A stretch of DNA of 64,000 nucleotides from Mesorhizobium sp. CA14 (lineage in GTDB: Bacteria > Pseudomonadota > Alphaproteobacteria > Rhizobiales > Rhizobiaceae), in assembly GCF_020165195.1 (NCBI RefSeq), contig NZ_JAIUHR010000030.1, positions 1 to 64,000 on the forward strand, written 5' to 3'. The notes below the pieces were generated by a model, which did not search any database, was not told the origin of the DNA, and was given only the letters and a program-made list of their open reading frames with translations. Numbering within the stretch: position 1 is the first letter of the stretch; every line of letters starts with the position of its first letter. Below are positions 34,645 through 42,081 of the stretch, in pieces. Made by a program: the position numbers and the translations under genes.

Positions 34645-34986
34645 ATGAAATCCTCTCCCTCTTGTTTGGAGCATAGTGAGCATGAACAAGGGCCAATTTC
34701 AATCTGGCGGAAAAATCCGAAGGGTAGAATTCGACAGTTGCGGCAGCGCGATACCCCCCCGCCGGGGCCGCGCCAGGCTAATACCCGAGGGCCACGCTCG
34801 GCCGCCAGGGCGCTCTTTCGGTGCCCGGACAGCGGCTGGAGCGGCTTCCGAGGGTTGGGTAGTGTAGGACATCGGACAGGTCCTAACGCTGCTCCAGCCA
34901 TGGTTATTTGTCAGGCACAACGAACGTTGACATTAGACAAGCGCCATTCTACAGAGCTTGTCAGGCACAACGGGCGGGTTCGACAA
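34645..34986 (+). promoter_or_regulatory. Divergent promoter region with two TTGT-N5-ACAA sites
   Basis: A 342-base gene-free stretch between the leftward cluster and the serine recombinase gene. TTGTCAGGCACAACG occurs exactly at 34908-34922 and 34958-34972, 50 bases apart, and each contains the palindrome TTGT-N5-ACAA. They end 14 bases before the recombinase ATG. They could be operators of that gene or arms of its crossover site. Confidence 0.6.
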
Positions 34987-35649
34987 ATGAAGCGATACGT
35001 CATCTACACTCGGGTTTCCACCGAGGACCAAGGCAAGTCGGGCCACGGGCTGGACGCGCAGAGGCGAGACATCGACATCTTCCTGGAGAGGTTCACCGAG
35101 GTCCCTTTCGAGGTGCTCGGCCACTTCTGCGACGTGCTCTCCGGGAAGACGGATGATCGGCCCGAGTTGGGACAGGCGCTGGCGTTGGTGCGCAAGACTG
35201 GAGCGGAGCTGCTTGTGGCGAAGCTCGACCGCTTGAGCCGCAAGGTGGCCTTTATCGCGGCGCTGATGGAAGACCCCAAGGTGCGCCTTCGGGTGGCCCA
35301 GATGCCCCACGCGGACAAGTTTCAGCTCCACATATACGCCGCGCTGGCAGAGCAGGAGCGGGACTTTATCTCGGCCCGCACGGTCGCGGCGTTGAAGGAA
35401 GCAAAGGCCAAGGGGAAGACGCTCGGGGGTCTTCGAGACAAGACCATGGCCCGCAATGCCGCCATCCAAGCGAAGGCGCGGGCAGAGGCGGCGCCGGCAA
35501 TGGCAGTTATCGGCCCGATGCGGACAGGAGGGGAGACGCTGACGGCCATCGCGGAGGCCCTCAACCGGACTGGCGTTGCGACCTCCAGAGGGGGACGGTG
35601 GACCGCCAAGCAGGTTTCGCGTGTTATCGATCGGGCAGTCACGGCTTGA
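34987..35649 (+). CDS. Serine recombinase (resolvase/invertase family)
   Basis: A 220-residue recombinase. The catalytic domain holds YTRVSTEDQ (nucleophile Ser10), a DVLSGK segment near residue 55, KLDRLSRK (catalytic Arg pair) and the long E helix (FQLHIYAALAEQERDFIS). The C-terminal helix-turn-helix is at about 180-215 (LTAIAEALNRTGVATSRGG). Its length fits resolvases and small invertases, not large phage integrases. A second recombinase beside the tyrosine integrase suggests a role in resolution or inversion within the element, or a remnant of another one. Confidence 0.88.
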   Translation: MKRYVIYTRVSTEDQGKSGHGLDAQRRDIDIFLERFTEVPFEVLGHFCDVLSGKTDDRPELGQALALVRKTGAELLVAKLDRLSRKVAFIAALMEDPKVRLRVAQMPHADKFQLHIYAALAEQERDFISARTVAALKEAKAKGKTLGGLRDKTMARNAAIQAKARAEAAPAMAVIGPMRTGGETLTAIAEALNRTGVATSRGGRWTAKQVSRVIDRAVTA

Positions 35650-35755
35650 ATGTTGGTCCAGAGGCAAGAATAGGGTTGTATCAGACGCTCCCGTTGCCGG
35701 GACGATGTCAGCCGGGATCGGATAAACCGGCCGCTTAGACCTTACGAATATTTGT

Positions 35756-35794
35756 CCCGGAAACGGGAATATCAAGTATTGGCCCGGAAACGGG
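35756..35794. promoter_or_regulatory. Tandem CCCG-GAAA-CGGG operators
   Basis: CCCGGAAACGGG occurs at 35756-35767 and 35783-35794, 27 bases apart; each is a CCCG-N4-CGGG palindrome. They lie about 80-115 bases before the start of the next gene and resemble paired operators of a small helix-turn-helix repressor. No repressor gene is recognised in the element, so the binder would be a host protein or one of the unknown proteins. Confidence 0.55.
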
Positions 35795-35871
35795 ACGTTT
35801 ATATTGCTTGCGACGTCGAAAACCTCTCTGCATCCGTTGGCCGTCTTATTCAACAAGCGAGGACCGCAGCA

Positions 35872-36414
35872 ATGCCACAGAACACCACCACCGACGAAAC
35901 CGACAAAGCGCCTGTTTCCGACCACGCCGGCCCGCCCCTTTCGGACCACGAAAGCGAAGCGGTAGGCCACCTTGCGCGGGCCATAAGCGGCGTAACGACA
36001 GCCCTTAAGGCCGTGGCGTCCGGCCGGGAGCTTCACGCGCCATACACATTGGAGCCTCTCGGGTGGACCGGGGAGAGCCTGTCTGAATATGACAAGCTGG
36101 CGCGGGCGTCCCGAGAGCGGGAGAGGCGGCAGAAGGGCGGCCGGAATATTGACCAGACCGCCGAAGAGGGCGGCTCCATGACGCGGGAGGCCGTTAGGCG
36201 GCTGTCGGCGGTCGCGGAATCAGTCACCCAGGCGCTAGAGGCGCTGGCGGCTGGGGCGTCCCTGTCGTCGGCGGACGGACTTCGGTACGTCGTTATGGCG
36301 GATGGCCAGCTTGCCGACGTGGTCCGCATGATCCCGGAGGAGGAGTACGCCGAGGTGCTCCGGAAGCTGTCGGGTCGAGAGGCGCCGCCCGTTCGGCGAC
36401 GCTGGGGGGTCTAA
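35872..36414 (+). CDS. Hypothetical protein with two similar helical halves
   Basis: A 180-residue protein with no recognised family. The first half has HESEAVGHLARAISGVTTALKAVASG and the second has REAVRRLSAVAESVTQALEALAAG, both followed by a segment of the kind 'ELHAPYTLEPLG' / 'SLSSADGLRYVV'. This looks like an internal duplication of a helix-plus-strand unit. The ATG at 35872 follows GAGG; the frame is open further upstream but runs into the operator region. It precedes the repeat array. Confidence 0.65.
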   Translation: MPQNTTTDETDKAPVSDHAGPPLSDHESEAVGHLARAISGVTTALKAVASGRELHAPYTLEPLGWTGESLSEYDKLARASRERERRQKGGRNIDQTAEEGGSMTREAVRRLSAVAESVTQALEALAAGASLSSADGLRYVVMADGQLADVVRMIPEEEYAEVLRKLSGREAPPVRRRWGV

Positions 36415-37460
36415 TCTCTGTCTGGTGTGGCCCTTTCAGGGGCTTCGAGGGTTCGGCGGGTAGATTGTACCGGCCGGACCCGAACGCGTCTGTATGGGCC
36501 GAACCAGACAGGAAGTCGATTACGCCCTGCTTCAGGAATGGCGGCCCCGTGCATGGGTCTAAACATGCTTATGGGAGTGGGGCGTCGATTACCCCTCACC
36601 CCAGGAATGGCCGCCCCGTCGCGTTCCTAACGGGTACACACCCTGCTTCAGGAACGAGGCCTTCGGTGATAACGACTTCACTTAGGAAAGGGGTGCCCCC
36701 GGTTGTGCATATCGTGATTACTCCACACCTTAGGAATGCCGCACCCGTGGCGTGTTCCCAATGTGATTGCGACACGCTTCAGGAATGGCAATCCCGGTTG
36801 GCCGTAAGGTGATTACCCCCAGCCCTAGGATAGGCCCTCCCGGTTGATTACCCCTCCACTTAGGAAAGGGGCCTCCGGTCGCATTACATGCTTATGAGCG
36901 TGGCCTGTGAGCCTGCCGGGTGATTACGACACCACCCAGGAATGGCTCTCCGGTTGCACCTAACGTGATTAGGCCGCACCCCAGGATAGGCCCTCCCGGT
37001 TGATTACCCCCTCATTCAGGAACCAGCCGTCCCCCGGTTGCCTATACACGTGTATGGGCGTTGAACCTGATCGGCTTCAGCGCGTGGCCTGAACGGCTAC
37101 TGCTCCCTCTCTCCTCTCTCCGCATATCAGCCAAGGCTCCCCGACGATGTTGACGGGTTGCAGCCATGGCTTCCCCTTCAGGCACAGGACGCCACCCTTC
37201 ACCCTTCATCCAAACCTAAGCCGACGACGACCTTTTCGGGTGTCTCCAGAGGTTCCTTCGGCGGGAAATCGATGGCTCATTAGTTTCCCCAGCGTCCTGC
37301 GCCTCTTTTTTGCATCCCGTAGCCGGCGCGTTGGTGGCGGAGGTTCCCGGCCCTGCCACCGCAGAGGATGCGCCTGTGTGAGCCTCTCTGTTTCCTCCCG
37401 GCCCGTAGTCTCACCCGTCCCTGATATTTTTGCCTTCCGTAGATTGGACCACCAAACACA
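36415..37460. repeat. Gene-free stretch with an 11-copy degenerate repeat array (36516-37045)
   Basis: Over 1 kb without a convincing gene. The array unit reads GTGATTAC, 6-9 bases, YYAGGAATGGC, 3-4 bases, CCGGTTG. The AGGAA core starts at 36534, 36603, 36650, 36684, 36732, 36781, 36827, 36862, 36938, 36983 and 37018. Spacing falls in classes of 34-35, 45-49 and 69-76 bases; in the short class CCGGTTG and GATTAC are fused. A second motif, ACATGCTTATG with GTGG after it, appears in the two long spacers (about 36562 and 36887). The last 400 bases hold nothing I recognise. Confidence 0.75.
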
Positions 37461-37922
37461 ATGACGAACCCCTCAAGGCCCACTCCGGGCCACCCCAAAA
37501 CCTACCAGCGCATCCCGAACGATCACTTCAGACCCTACCGCCGAGGATTGGTGAGTGAGGCCGTCGTCCTCGTCCCCATCAACGACCCCAAGCGGGGCCG
37601 CATGCTCTTTGCCAAGGTGGAGGAGCGGGCCTTCGACAATCTCCCCGGCCACCTCCGTAACATGGCTTGGGCCGTCGTCATGGAAGGTAAGCGCACGAAC
37701 GACATGCACTTCTCCGTTCGCGTGGGACATTCCCGCGACATGGTCGTGGTCTCCCGTCTGATCATGGGTGCCAAGCCCGGAGAGCGTGTCCTAAACCTCT
37801 GCGGCGACCCGCTCGACCTTCGGTCCACCAATCTCCGCCTTAAGCCGATCAAGACCCCCAACAGCGTCATGGCGGCACAGCAGCGACAGCGCCACCACTA
37901 TTTGGAGGCCGCGACACGATGA
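37461..37922 (+). CDS. Degenerate HNH-like protein
   Basis: A 153-residue protein whose C-terminal part has the layout of phage AP2/HNH homing nucleases: SRLIMGAKPGERVLNLCGDPLDLRSTNLRL in adjoining runs. Active relatives read 'V(D)HINGNPLDNRRSNLRL'; here the catalytic DH is replaced by NL, so nuclease activity is doubtful though the fold seems kept. It may be a DNA-binding protein now. First of five closely packed rightward genes; the next gene overlaps its stop (ATGA). Confidence 0.65.
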   Translation: MTNPSRPTPGHPKTYQRIPNDHFRPYRRGLVSEAVVLVPINDPKRGRMLFAKVEERAFDNLPGHLRNMAWAVVMEGKRTNDMHFSVRVGHSRDMVVVSRLIMGAKPGERVLNLCGDPLDLRSTNLRLKPIKTPNSVMAAQQRQRHHYLEAATR

Positions 37923-38320
37923 GCTTGATAGATACGTGTGAGTGGTCGGACGACTACAAGGCCGTCGTCGCCACCTTAGGCCCCCTTTACCGCGTCATTG
38001 CAGACCGCAAGGGCTTCGGCTGGTCCCTCCAGAAGCGCCGAGCGCGGGGCGGAGGGCACGGGCGTTGGTTCTCCGTTGCTTCCATCGTCCGCTCCCGTGA
38101 GGGCTTGTCCAAGGTGGCGCGGCCCCTCATGCACAGCGGCTATGTCCGCGACCACTGCATTACACAGCAGACCGTGGACGACGCCCTGGCCCATCTGCCA
38201 GAGCGCTTCCCCGAGCCCATCTTCGACCACCAAGTGGTCCACACCCGCCCCACGCCGGAAAGGCGGGTGCTGCCTCCGTCCTACAAGACGGCCCACGACA
38301 TCTTCGACCCCCGTCCCTAA
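37919..38320 (+). CDS. Hypothetical protein
   Basis: A 133-residue basic protein in no family I know. It starts MSLIDTCEWSDDYKAVVATLG and has a central Arg-rich segment (QKRRARGGGHGRWF). Overlap of its ATG with the preceding TGA shows translational coupling. Real-gene status rests on the operon packing and the good ribosome-binding site before the following gene. Confidence 0.6.
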   Translation: MSLIDTCEWSDDYKAVVATLGPLYRVIADRKGFGWSLQKRRARGGGHGRWFSVASIVRSREGLSKVARPLMHSGYVRDHCITQQTVDDALAHLPERFPEPIFDHQVVHTRPTPERRVLPPSYKTAHDIFDPRP

Positions 38321-38339
38321 CCCTCGAAAGGAGCAAGGT

Positions 38340-38756
38340 ATCTCCACCCAAATTCACGGCGTCCGCGCCGCGACTCCGATCACCGTCGAGCTGTTCGGCT
38401 CATACGGAGCACGACACAGCGGCCACACAATCGACCTTGCCAGCCGTAAGGCACCCAAAGACCCTCTTGGCCCGTTGGCCCGCCTTCTCATTCACCAAGG
38501 CTTCGACCCTGCCGCCCGGATGCACGTCGTCCGCGACGGCGTCCCCGTCTTCAAGCGAGACCGCAAACTATCGACTTGGGCCGGAGAGGATTGGAGCGAC
38601 ACCGAGACCGGCGCCCCAAGACGTAAGAAGCACGTCCCTTTTCCGTCTGGTGAGGGCATTCCAGAGGCTCGGAGCACTCCAGAGCTAGAACTTACCGCGC
38701 GGAGGCAAGCGCCCTCCCACGGTTCGTTTCAAATCAGCAACCACAACCACGCATAA
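38340..38756 (+). CDS. Hypothetical protein with an apparent ATC start
   Basis: A 138-residue frame running from the end of the previous gene to TAA at 38756. No ATG, GTG or TTG occurs near its beginning, but AAAGGAG at 38327-38333 is followed after six bases by ATC (38340), then STQIHGVRAATPITVELFGSYG. The spacing is ideal, so an ATC start is the simplest reading. Alternatives are a lost ATG or a frame fused to the gene before. The product is basic with a strand-rich N-terminal half; no family recognised. Confidence 0.55.
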   Translation: MSTQIHGVRAATPITVELFGSYGARHSGHTIDLASRKAPKDPLGPLARLLIHQGFDPAARMHVVRDGVPVFKRDRKLSTWAGEDWSDTETGAPRRKKHVPFPSGEGIPEARSTPELELTARRQAPSHGSFQISNHNHA

Positions 38757-38779
38757 ACCCAAGAGAGACACACCCCACC

Positions 38780-39682
38780 ATGGCTAACTATTCTTCCTAT
38801 CAGGCCAGCGCCGACACTGCCGCCGACGACATGGCCGCAGCCGCACAGGCTCGCATCACTCCCGCAGCCGCCCCGTCCGTCCAGACCAGCCGCAAGGTTC
38901 AAGTGGATGTCTATGGCGACGGCCGACAGGTCGCGAAAGACCTAAGCGCCCGCACCGTGGCGGCCGATCGGCAAGTCCGTCCCGGCAACGTCATCATTCC
39001 AGGTGTCGGTGAGACCACCATAGCGGCTGCAAAGGCCGCTGGGTTGCTCCCTCCGGGTTTTAATGAGCCTGTCGGGGGTCAGTCCGCCGCTGCCCCGGCA
39101 GGCAACCAGCAGGGCGCAGAGCAGCAGTCGAAAGGCGACCAGGGCGCGGCCGCTGAAGGCACGACCGGCGACGCAACGGACCTCGCCGCAGACGTTATGC
39201 AGACTCTAGCGGGTGCCCTTGGGGCCGAAGCTGTCGAAACCGGCATCTGGCAGGCCGCCGAGACCGGCGACGTTGAAAGCAGCATCCCGCAAGGGGTGAC
39301 GAAAGACGCCGTCAACGCGATTGTCGAGGGCTTCATGGCCCAGGCCAATTCCGTCTTGAACGCCCTGCCGGCTGGCGTGGCATCGGTGGACATGTTGCTG
39401 GAGACGCTCTCCCCGGCCGAGCTTCGCGAAGCCAGGATGGCGACCATTCATAACGACCGGGAAAAGCTCGCTCACTTCGGCACCACCGCGTTGGGGCGCA
39501 TGGAAACACTTCCGTACCAAGATCCCGGTGCCTTCGAGGCGCTCATCGCAGACATGCCGGCGAAGGAACGCAAGGCCCTGTCGTTCAATGAGAACAGCGG
39601 CGAGTGGGTCGTGAAGGTTCCCGGCCGGCAGGCCATGTCGTTCGGTGCCGCTCTCCGGGCCGGCACCGTGCGCGTGGGCTAA
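38780..39682 (+). CDS. Hypothetical 300-residue protein, scaffold-like composition
   Basis: The largest unknown protein of the element. N-terminal 45 residues and a middle linker (about 100-135) are rich in Ala, Gln and Gly; a helical acidic part follows (GVTKDAVNAIVEGFMAQANSV, LLETLSPAELREARMA), then a compact C-terminus (EWVVKVPGRQAMSFGAALRAG). The disordered-then-helical layout recalls phage scaffolding proteins, but no sequence motif supports that and no capsid gene is nearby. Function unknown. Confidence 0.65.
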   Translation: MANYSSYQASADTAADDMAAAAQARITPAAAPSVQTSRKVQVDVYGDGRQVAKDLSARTVAADRQVRPGNVIIPGVGETTIAAAKAAGLLPPGFNEPVGGQSAAAPAGNQQGAEQQSKGDQGAAAEGTTGDATDLAADVMQTLAGALGAEAVETGIWQAAETGDVESSIPQGVTKDAVNAIVEGFMAQANSVLNALPAGVASVDMLLETLSPAELREARMATIHNDREKLAHFGTTALGRMETLPYQDPGAFEALIADMPAKERKALSFNENSGEWVVKVPGRQAMSFGAALRAGTVRVG

Positions 39683-39694
39683 CGTTCGGTCGCT

Positions 39695-39994
39695 ATGACT
39701 TCAACGATCCACCAACCCCGCGCGTTGCTTGACTGGCAGACGCGGGTCGTGAGGGCACGGGTAGCCCACCTCTACCGCATCTCTCACGACGGGCGGGGCA
39801 ACTGGACGGTCACCCGTCCGGGCTCGAATGAGCGTCTCTACTTCCCAGCCGCTCCGGCGCCCGTCCCGGCGGTGGCGCAGCCTCCTGAGCCCGCAAGCCG
39901 CCCTGCCATCCCGCAACCCGCCGCCAAGCGCCTGACCTCCGCAGAGAAATACGCCGCGGAAGTCCGCAGCAGCTACGGCAACCTAAGCGCATAG
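39695..39994 (+). CDS. Hypothetical protein
   Basis: A 99-residue protein: a folded-looking N-terminus with a WTVTRPGSNERLYFP motif, a Pro/Ala linker (PAAPAPVPAVAQPPEPASRP) and a short C-terminal helix (TSAEKYAAEVRSSYG). It lies 12 bases after the 300-residue gene and is the last of the rightward cassette. No family recognised. Confidence 0.55.
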   Translation: MTSTIHQPRALLDWQTRVVRARVAHLYRISHDGRGNWTVTRPGSNERLYFPAAPAPVPAVAQPPEPASRPAIPQPAAKRLTSAEKYAAEVRSSYGNLSA

Positions 39995-40041
39995 CAGGCG
40001 GAAATTGAAAGAGGCTCCGGCGCAGCGAATGTGCCGGGGCG

Positions 40042-40215
40042 TTATTCTAGCGGCTTATGCTCCCGCTGTTCATGCCAGATCACCTGCCGAAGGTCGCGCT
40101 TGTCGACTGCCTGGCCGCAGGTACGACAGAAGTAAAAATGGTCGATTTCCCTTGCTGGCTCGCCACCGTGAGGCTTGCCCGTGATCGGCGGTCCGAGGTC
40201 GGAAAGTCTGGTCAT
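40042..40215 (-). CDS. Small zinc-finger-like protein
   Basis: A 57-residue protein starting MTRLSDLGPPITGKPHGGEP. It has FCRTCGQ and WHEQREH, giving a Cys-x2-Cys ... His-x4-His zinc-binding pattern. The ATG overlaps the stop of the DUF3606 gene by four bases, which strongly supports it as a real, coupled gene. It would be too short for many gene-calling cutoffs. Confidence 0.7.
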   Translation of the reverse strand: MTRLSDLGPPITGKPHGGEPAREIDHFYFCRTCGQAVDKRDLRQVIWHEQREHKPLE

Positions 40216-40397
40216 CCTCGCAGTTTCCTTGCCTCGCGTTCCAACGTCTTTCGAGCGTTGCCGTGCTGGCTGATCAACTCCCGCACTTGCTCCGGCGTGA
40301 TGCGGTGCTGCTTGGCGAAATAGCGGACCTCATATTCCTCGTCCGCAGACACTCGTTCCCGGTCTCGGAAGTCTCGCTTGGTTGTGTCGTCGGCCAT
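40212..40397 (-). CDS. DUF3606 small protein
   Basis: A 61-residue protein, MADDTTKRDFRDRERVSADEEYEVRYFAKQ in adjoining runs followed by ITPEQVRELISQHGNARKTLERE. This is the DUF3606 pattern (an RDRxRVS block, then a helix with 'IT.EQ...LI..HGN.R..LE'), common in rhizobia, with unknown function. The ATG at 40397 follows GAGGA-type bases. It is divergent from the ligase gene. Confidence 0.78.
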   Translation of the reverse strand: MADDTTKRDFRDRERVSADEEYEVRYFAKQHRITPEQVRELISQHGNARKTLEREARKLRG

Positions 40398-40525
40398 GGT
40401 TGTTCCTCCTGGTGGAGAAGAAACCGCACCCGCGCACGAATGTTCCCGACGCTCTTTTAGCATGAGCTAACGGAACGCTTCCGGCTGTGCGATATTGAAT
40501 AAAATTCGAGTTGCGTGGGGTTCCA

Positions 40526-41404
40526 ATGCGTAAGCCTGCCGTCCGGGTCCGGTTGTCATTCATCCGCCCGATGGAGCCGGAGCTGGTCGAACAGCCGCCG
40601 AAGGGTGGCGAATGGGGCCATGAAGTCAAATTTGACGGCTACCGGACCCAGGTCATCAAGGACGCCGACGGCATCCGCTTCTTCACCAAGAACGGCTTCG
40701 ACTGGACGGCCAAGTACCGGCCGCTCGCCAGTGAGGCGGGGTCGATAGAGGCGGAGACCTTCATCATCGAAGGTGAGACAATCGTCACCAACGAGGCCGG
40801 TCTTTCGAACTTCCATGCGCTGCGCTCGGCCATCACAAGACGCCCGCAAGACCTCTATCTCGTTGCCTTCGATCTTCTGCATCTCAACAGCCACGATCTG
40901 CGCGACATGCCGCTTAAAGACCGGCGGGAAATCCTGCGAGAGCTGATCCCGGCCGGCGGCCATATCCAGTTCAGCGAGGCGCTGCCCGGCACTGGCGATG
41001 CTGTCTACCATTTGGCTTGCGAGGCGGGCTTGGAGGGCGTCGTCTCGAAGCGGCTGGACAGCCTCTACCGCAGCGGCTCAACGATGAACTGGCGCAAGGT
41101 CAAGTGCTTTGTCGAAGCGGAGATGGACATCATTGGCGTCAAGCGCGAGACCGGCAAACCGGCTATGGTGCTCATGGCTGATAAGGGCCACTACATGGGC
41201 GGCGCTTTCGTCACCTTCAAAGCCGACAAGCGGCAGGCCCTATGGGATCGTGTTCAGGGCAAGGCCGGCGCTCCGCCACCAAAGGGCTTGGCAAAGGAGA
41301 AGGCCGAATGGCTGAAGCCGGGACTGGTTGGGCGGGTCAAGTTCCTGAAGGGCGAGGAGAAGCTGCGCCACGCGTCGCTGAAGGATTTTCGGGAGGAAGG
41401 TTGA
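40526..41404 (+). CDS. ATP-dependent DNA ligase, LigD ligase-domain type
   Basis: A 292-residue stand-alone ligase. The adenylation lysine is in EVKFDGYRTQ (KxDGxR), followed by motif III-like LYLVAFDLLHL, motif IV EGVVSKRLD and motif V WRKVKC, then an OB domain (FVEAEMDIIGVKRETG onward). There is no polymerase or 3'-phosphoesterase domain, so it matches the ligase module of LigD or LigC used in non-homologous end joining. No Ku gene is in the window. Rhizobia often carry several such ligases on replicons and islands. Confidence 0.88.
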   Translation: MRKPAVRVRLSFIRPMEPELVEQPPKGGEWGHEVKFDGYRTQVIKDADGIRFFTKNGFDWTAKYRPLASEAGSIEAETFIIEGETIVTNEAGLSNFHALRSAITRRPQDLYLVAFDLLHLNSHDLRDMPLKDRREILRELIPAGGHIQFSEALPGTGDAVYHLACEAGLEGVVSKRLDSLYRSGSTMNWRKVKCFVEAEMDIIGVKRETGKPAMVLMADKGHYMGGAFVTFKADKRQALWDRVQGKAGAPPPKGLAKEKAEWLKPGLVGRVKFLKGEEKLRHASLKDFREEG

Positions 41405-41638
41405 CGGCGCGACAGCCTCTTGACTGCCTATAGGGGGCAAGTACTTTGCAAGTGCCTTGAGAGAACCGGCCCTTGGCACCTTTTGGACAAGCCGCGTGAT
41501 AACCGACGACGGGTAAGCCCTTACGTCGAAGAGAACCAAGAAGCAGCACCCAAGGTCTGCCCGACATCACTCCTTGAACAGCAACGGCTTGCCGCCCGCT
41601 CATGGGCGTCTGCGGCCTCAAAAGCCATGGAGAAAGTC

Positions 41639-42064
41639 ATGACAGCAGAACGCTTGAAAATCCGCGATGTGGGTGAGGGTTATGAGGTGCTTGACTATGA
41701 CGGCAAGCGCATCGCCATTTGTGCCACCGTCGTCCACGCGGCGTGTTACGTGCGAGGGTTTGCAGCGCGTTTCCAGCTCGACTGGAGCCGCGCCGTCGCG
41801 GACCCATCCACCCCCAGCGACTATTGCGCCAGTTTCCTCGGATCAGAGGTTGGTAAGATAAGGGCTGAGACGGGTCATAGATACGCAGGGCATTGGTCTT
41901 GGCTTCTTCACTCCGTTGACCAGCGTTGGCGCAACCATGAGGGCCGGTGTGGGCGAGAGGCTGGCAAAGACCTGGCTATTGCCAGCGTAGAGCACGAGTT
42001 CACGAAATGCGTCGCCGACACCCCGCTAGGGCCATCGACCTATGCCCAAGCAAAGGGCATTTAG
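41639..42064 (+). CDS. Hypothetical protein
   Basis: A 141-residue frame; the ATG at 41639 has GGAGA five bases upstream. The N-terminus (MTAERLKIRDVGEGYEVLDYDGKRIAICATVV) looks like a small beta-rich domain and the rest is less ordered. No family recognised. The frame is open upstream to 41420, but that part looks non-coding. Confidence 0.45.
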   Translation: MTAERLKIRDVGEGYEVLDYDGKRIAICATVVHAACYVRGFAARFQLDWSRAVADPSTPSDYCASFLGSEVGKIRAETGHRYAGHWSWLLHSVDQRWRNHEGRCGREAGKDLAIASVEHEFTKCVADTPLGPSTYAQAKGI

Positions 42065-42081
42065 TGGACGTGATCCTATCC

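Noticed and set aside
34645..34986. In-frame upstream extension of the serine recombinase
   Set aside because: The family begins at MKRYVIYTR; the extension covers the operator-like repeats and the divergent promoter region.
36516..37045. CRISPR array
   Set aside because: Repeats are degenerate, the spacing varies from 34 to 76 bases, the conserved motifs are split, and no cas gene is present.
37147..37464. 105-codon open frame after the repeat array
   Set aside because: Arg/Pro/Ser-rich composition with no motif and no ribosome-binding site; probably non-coding.
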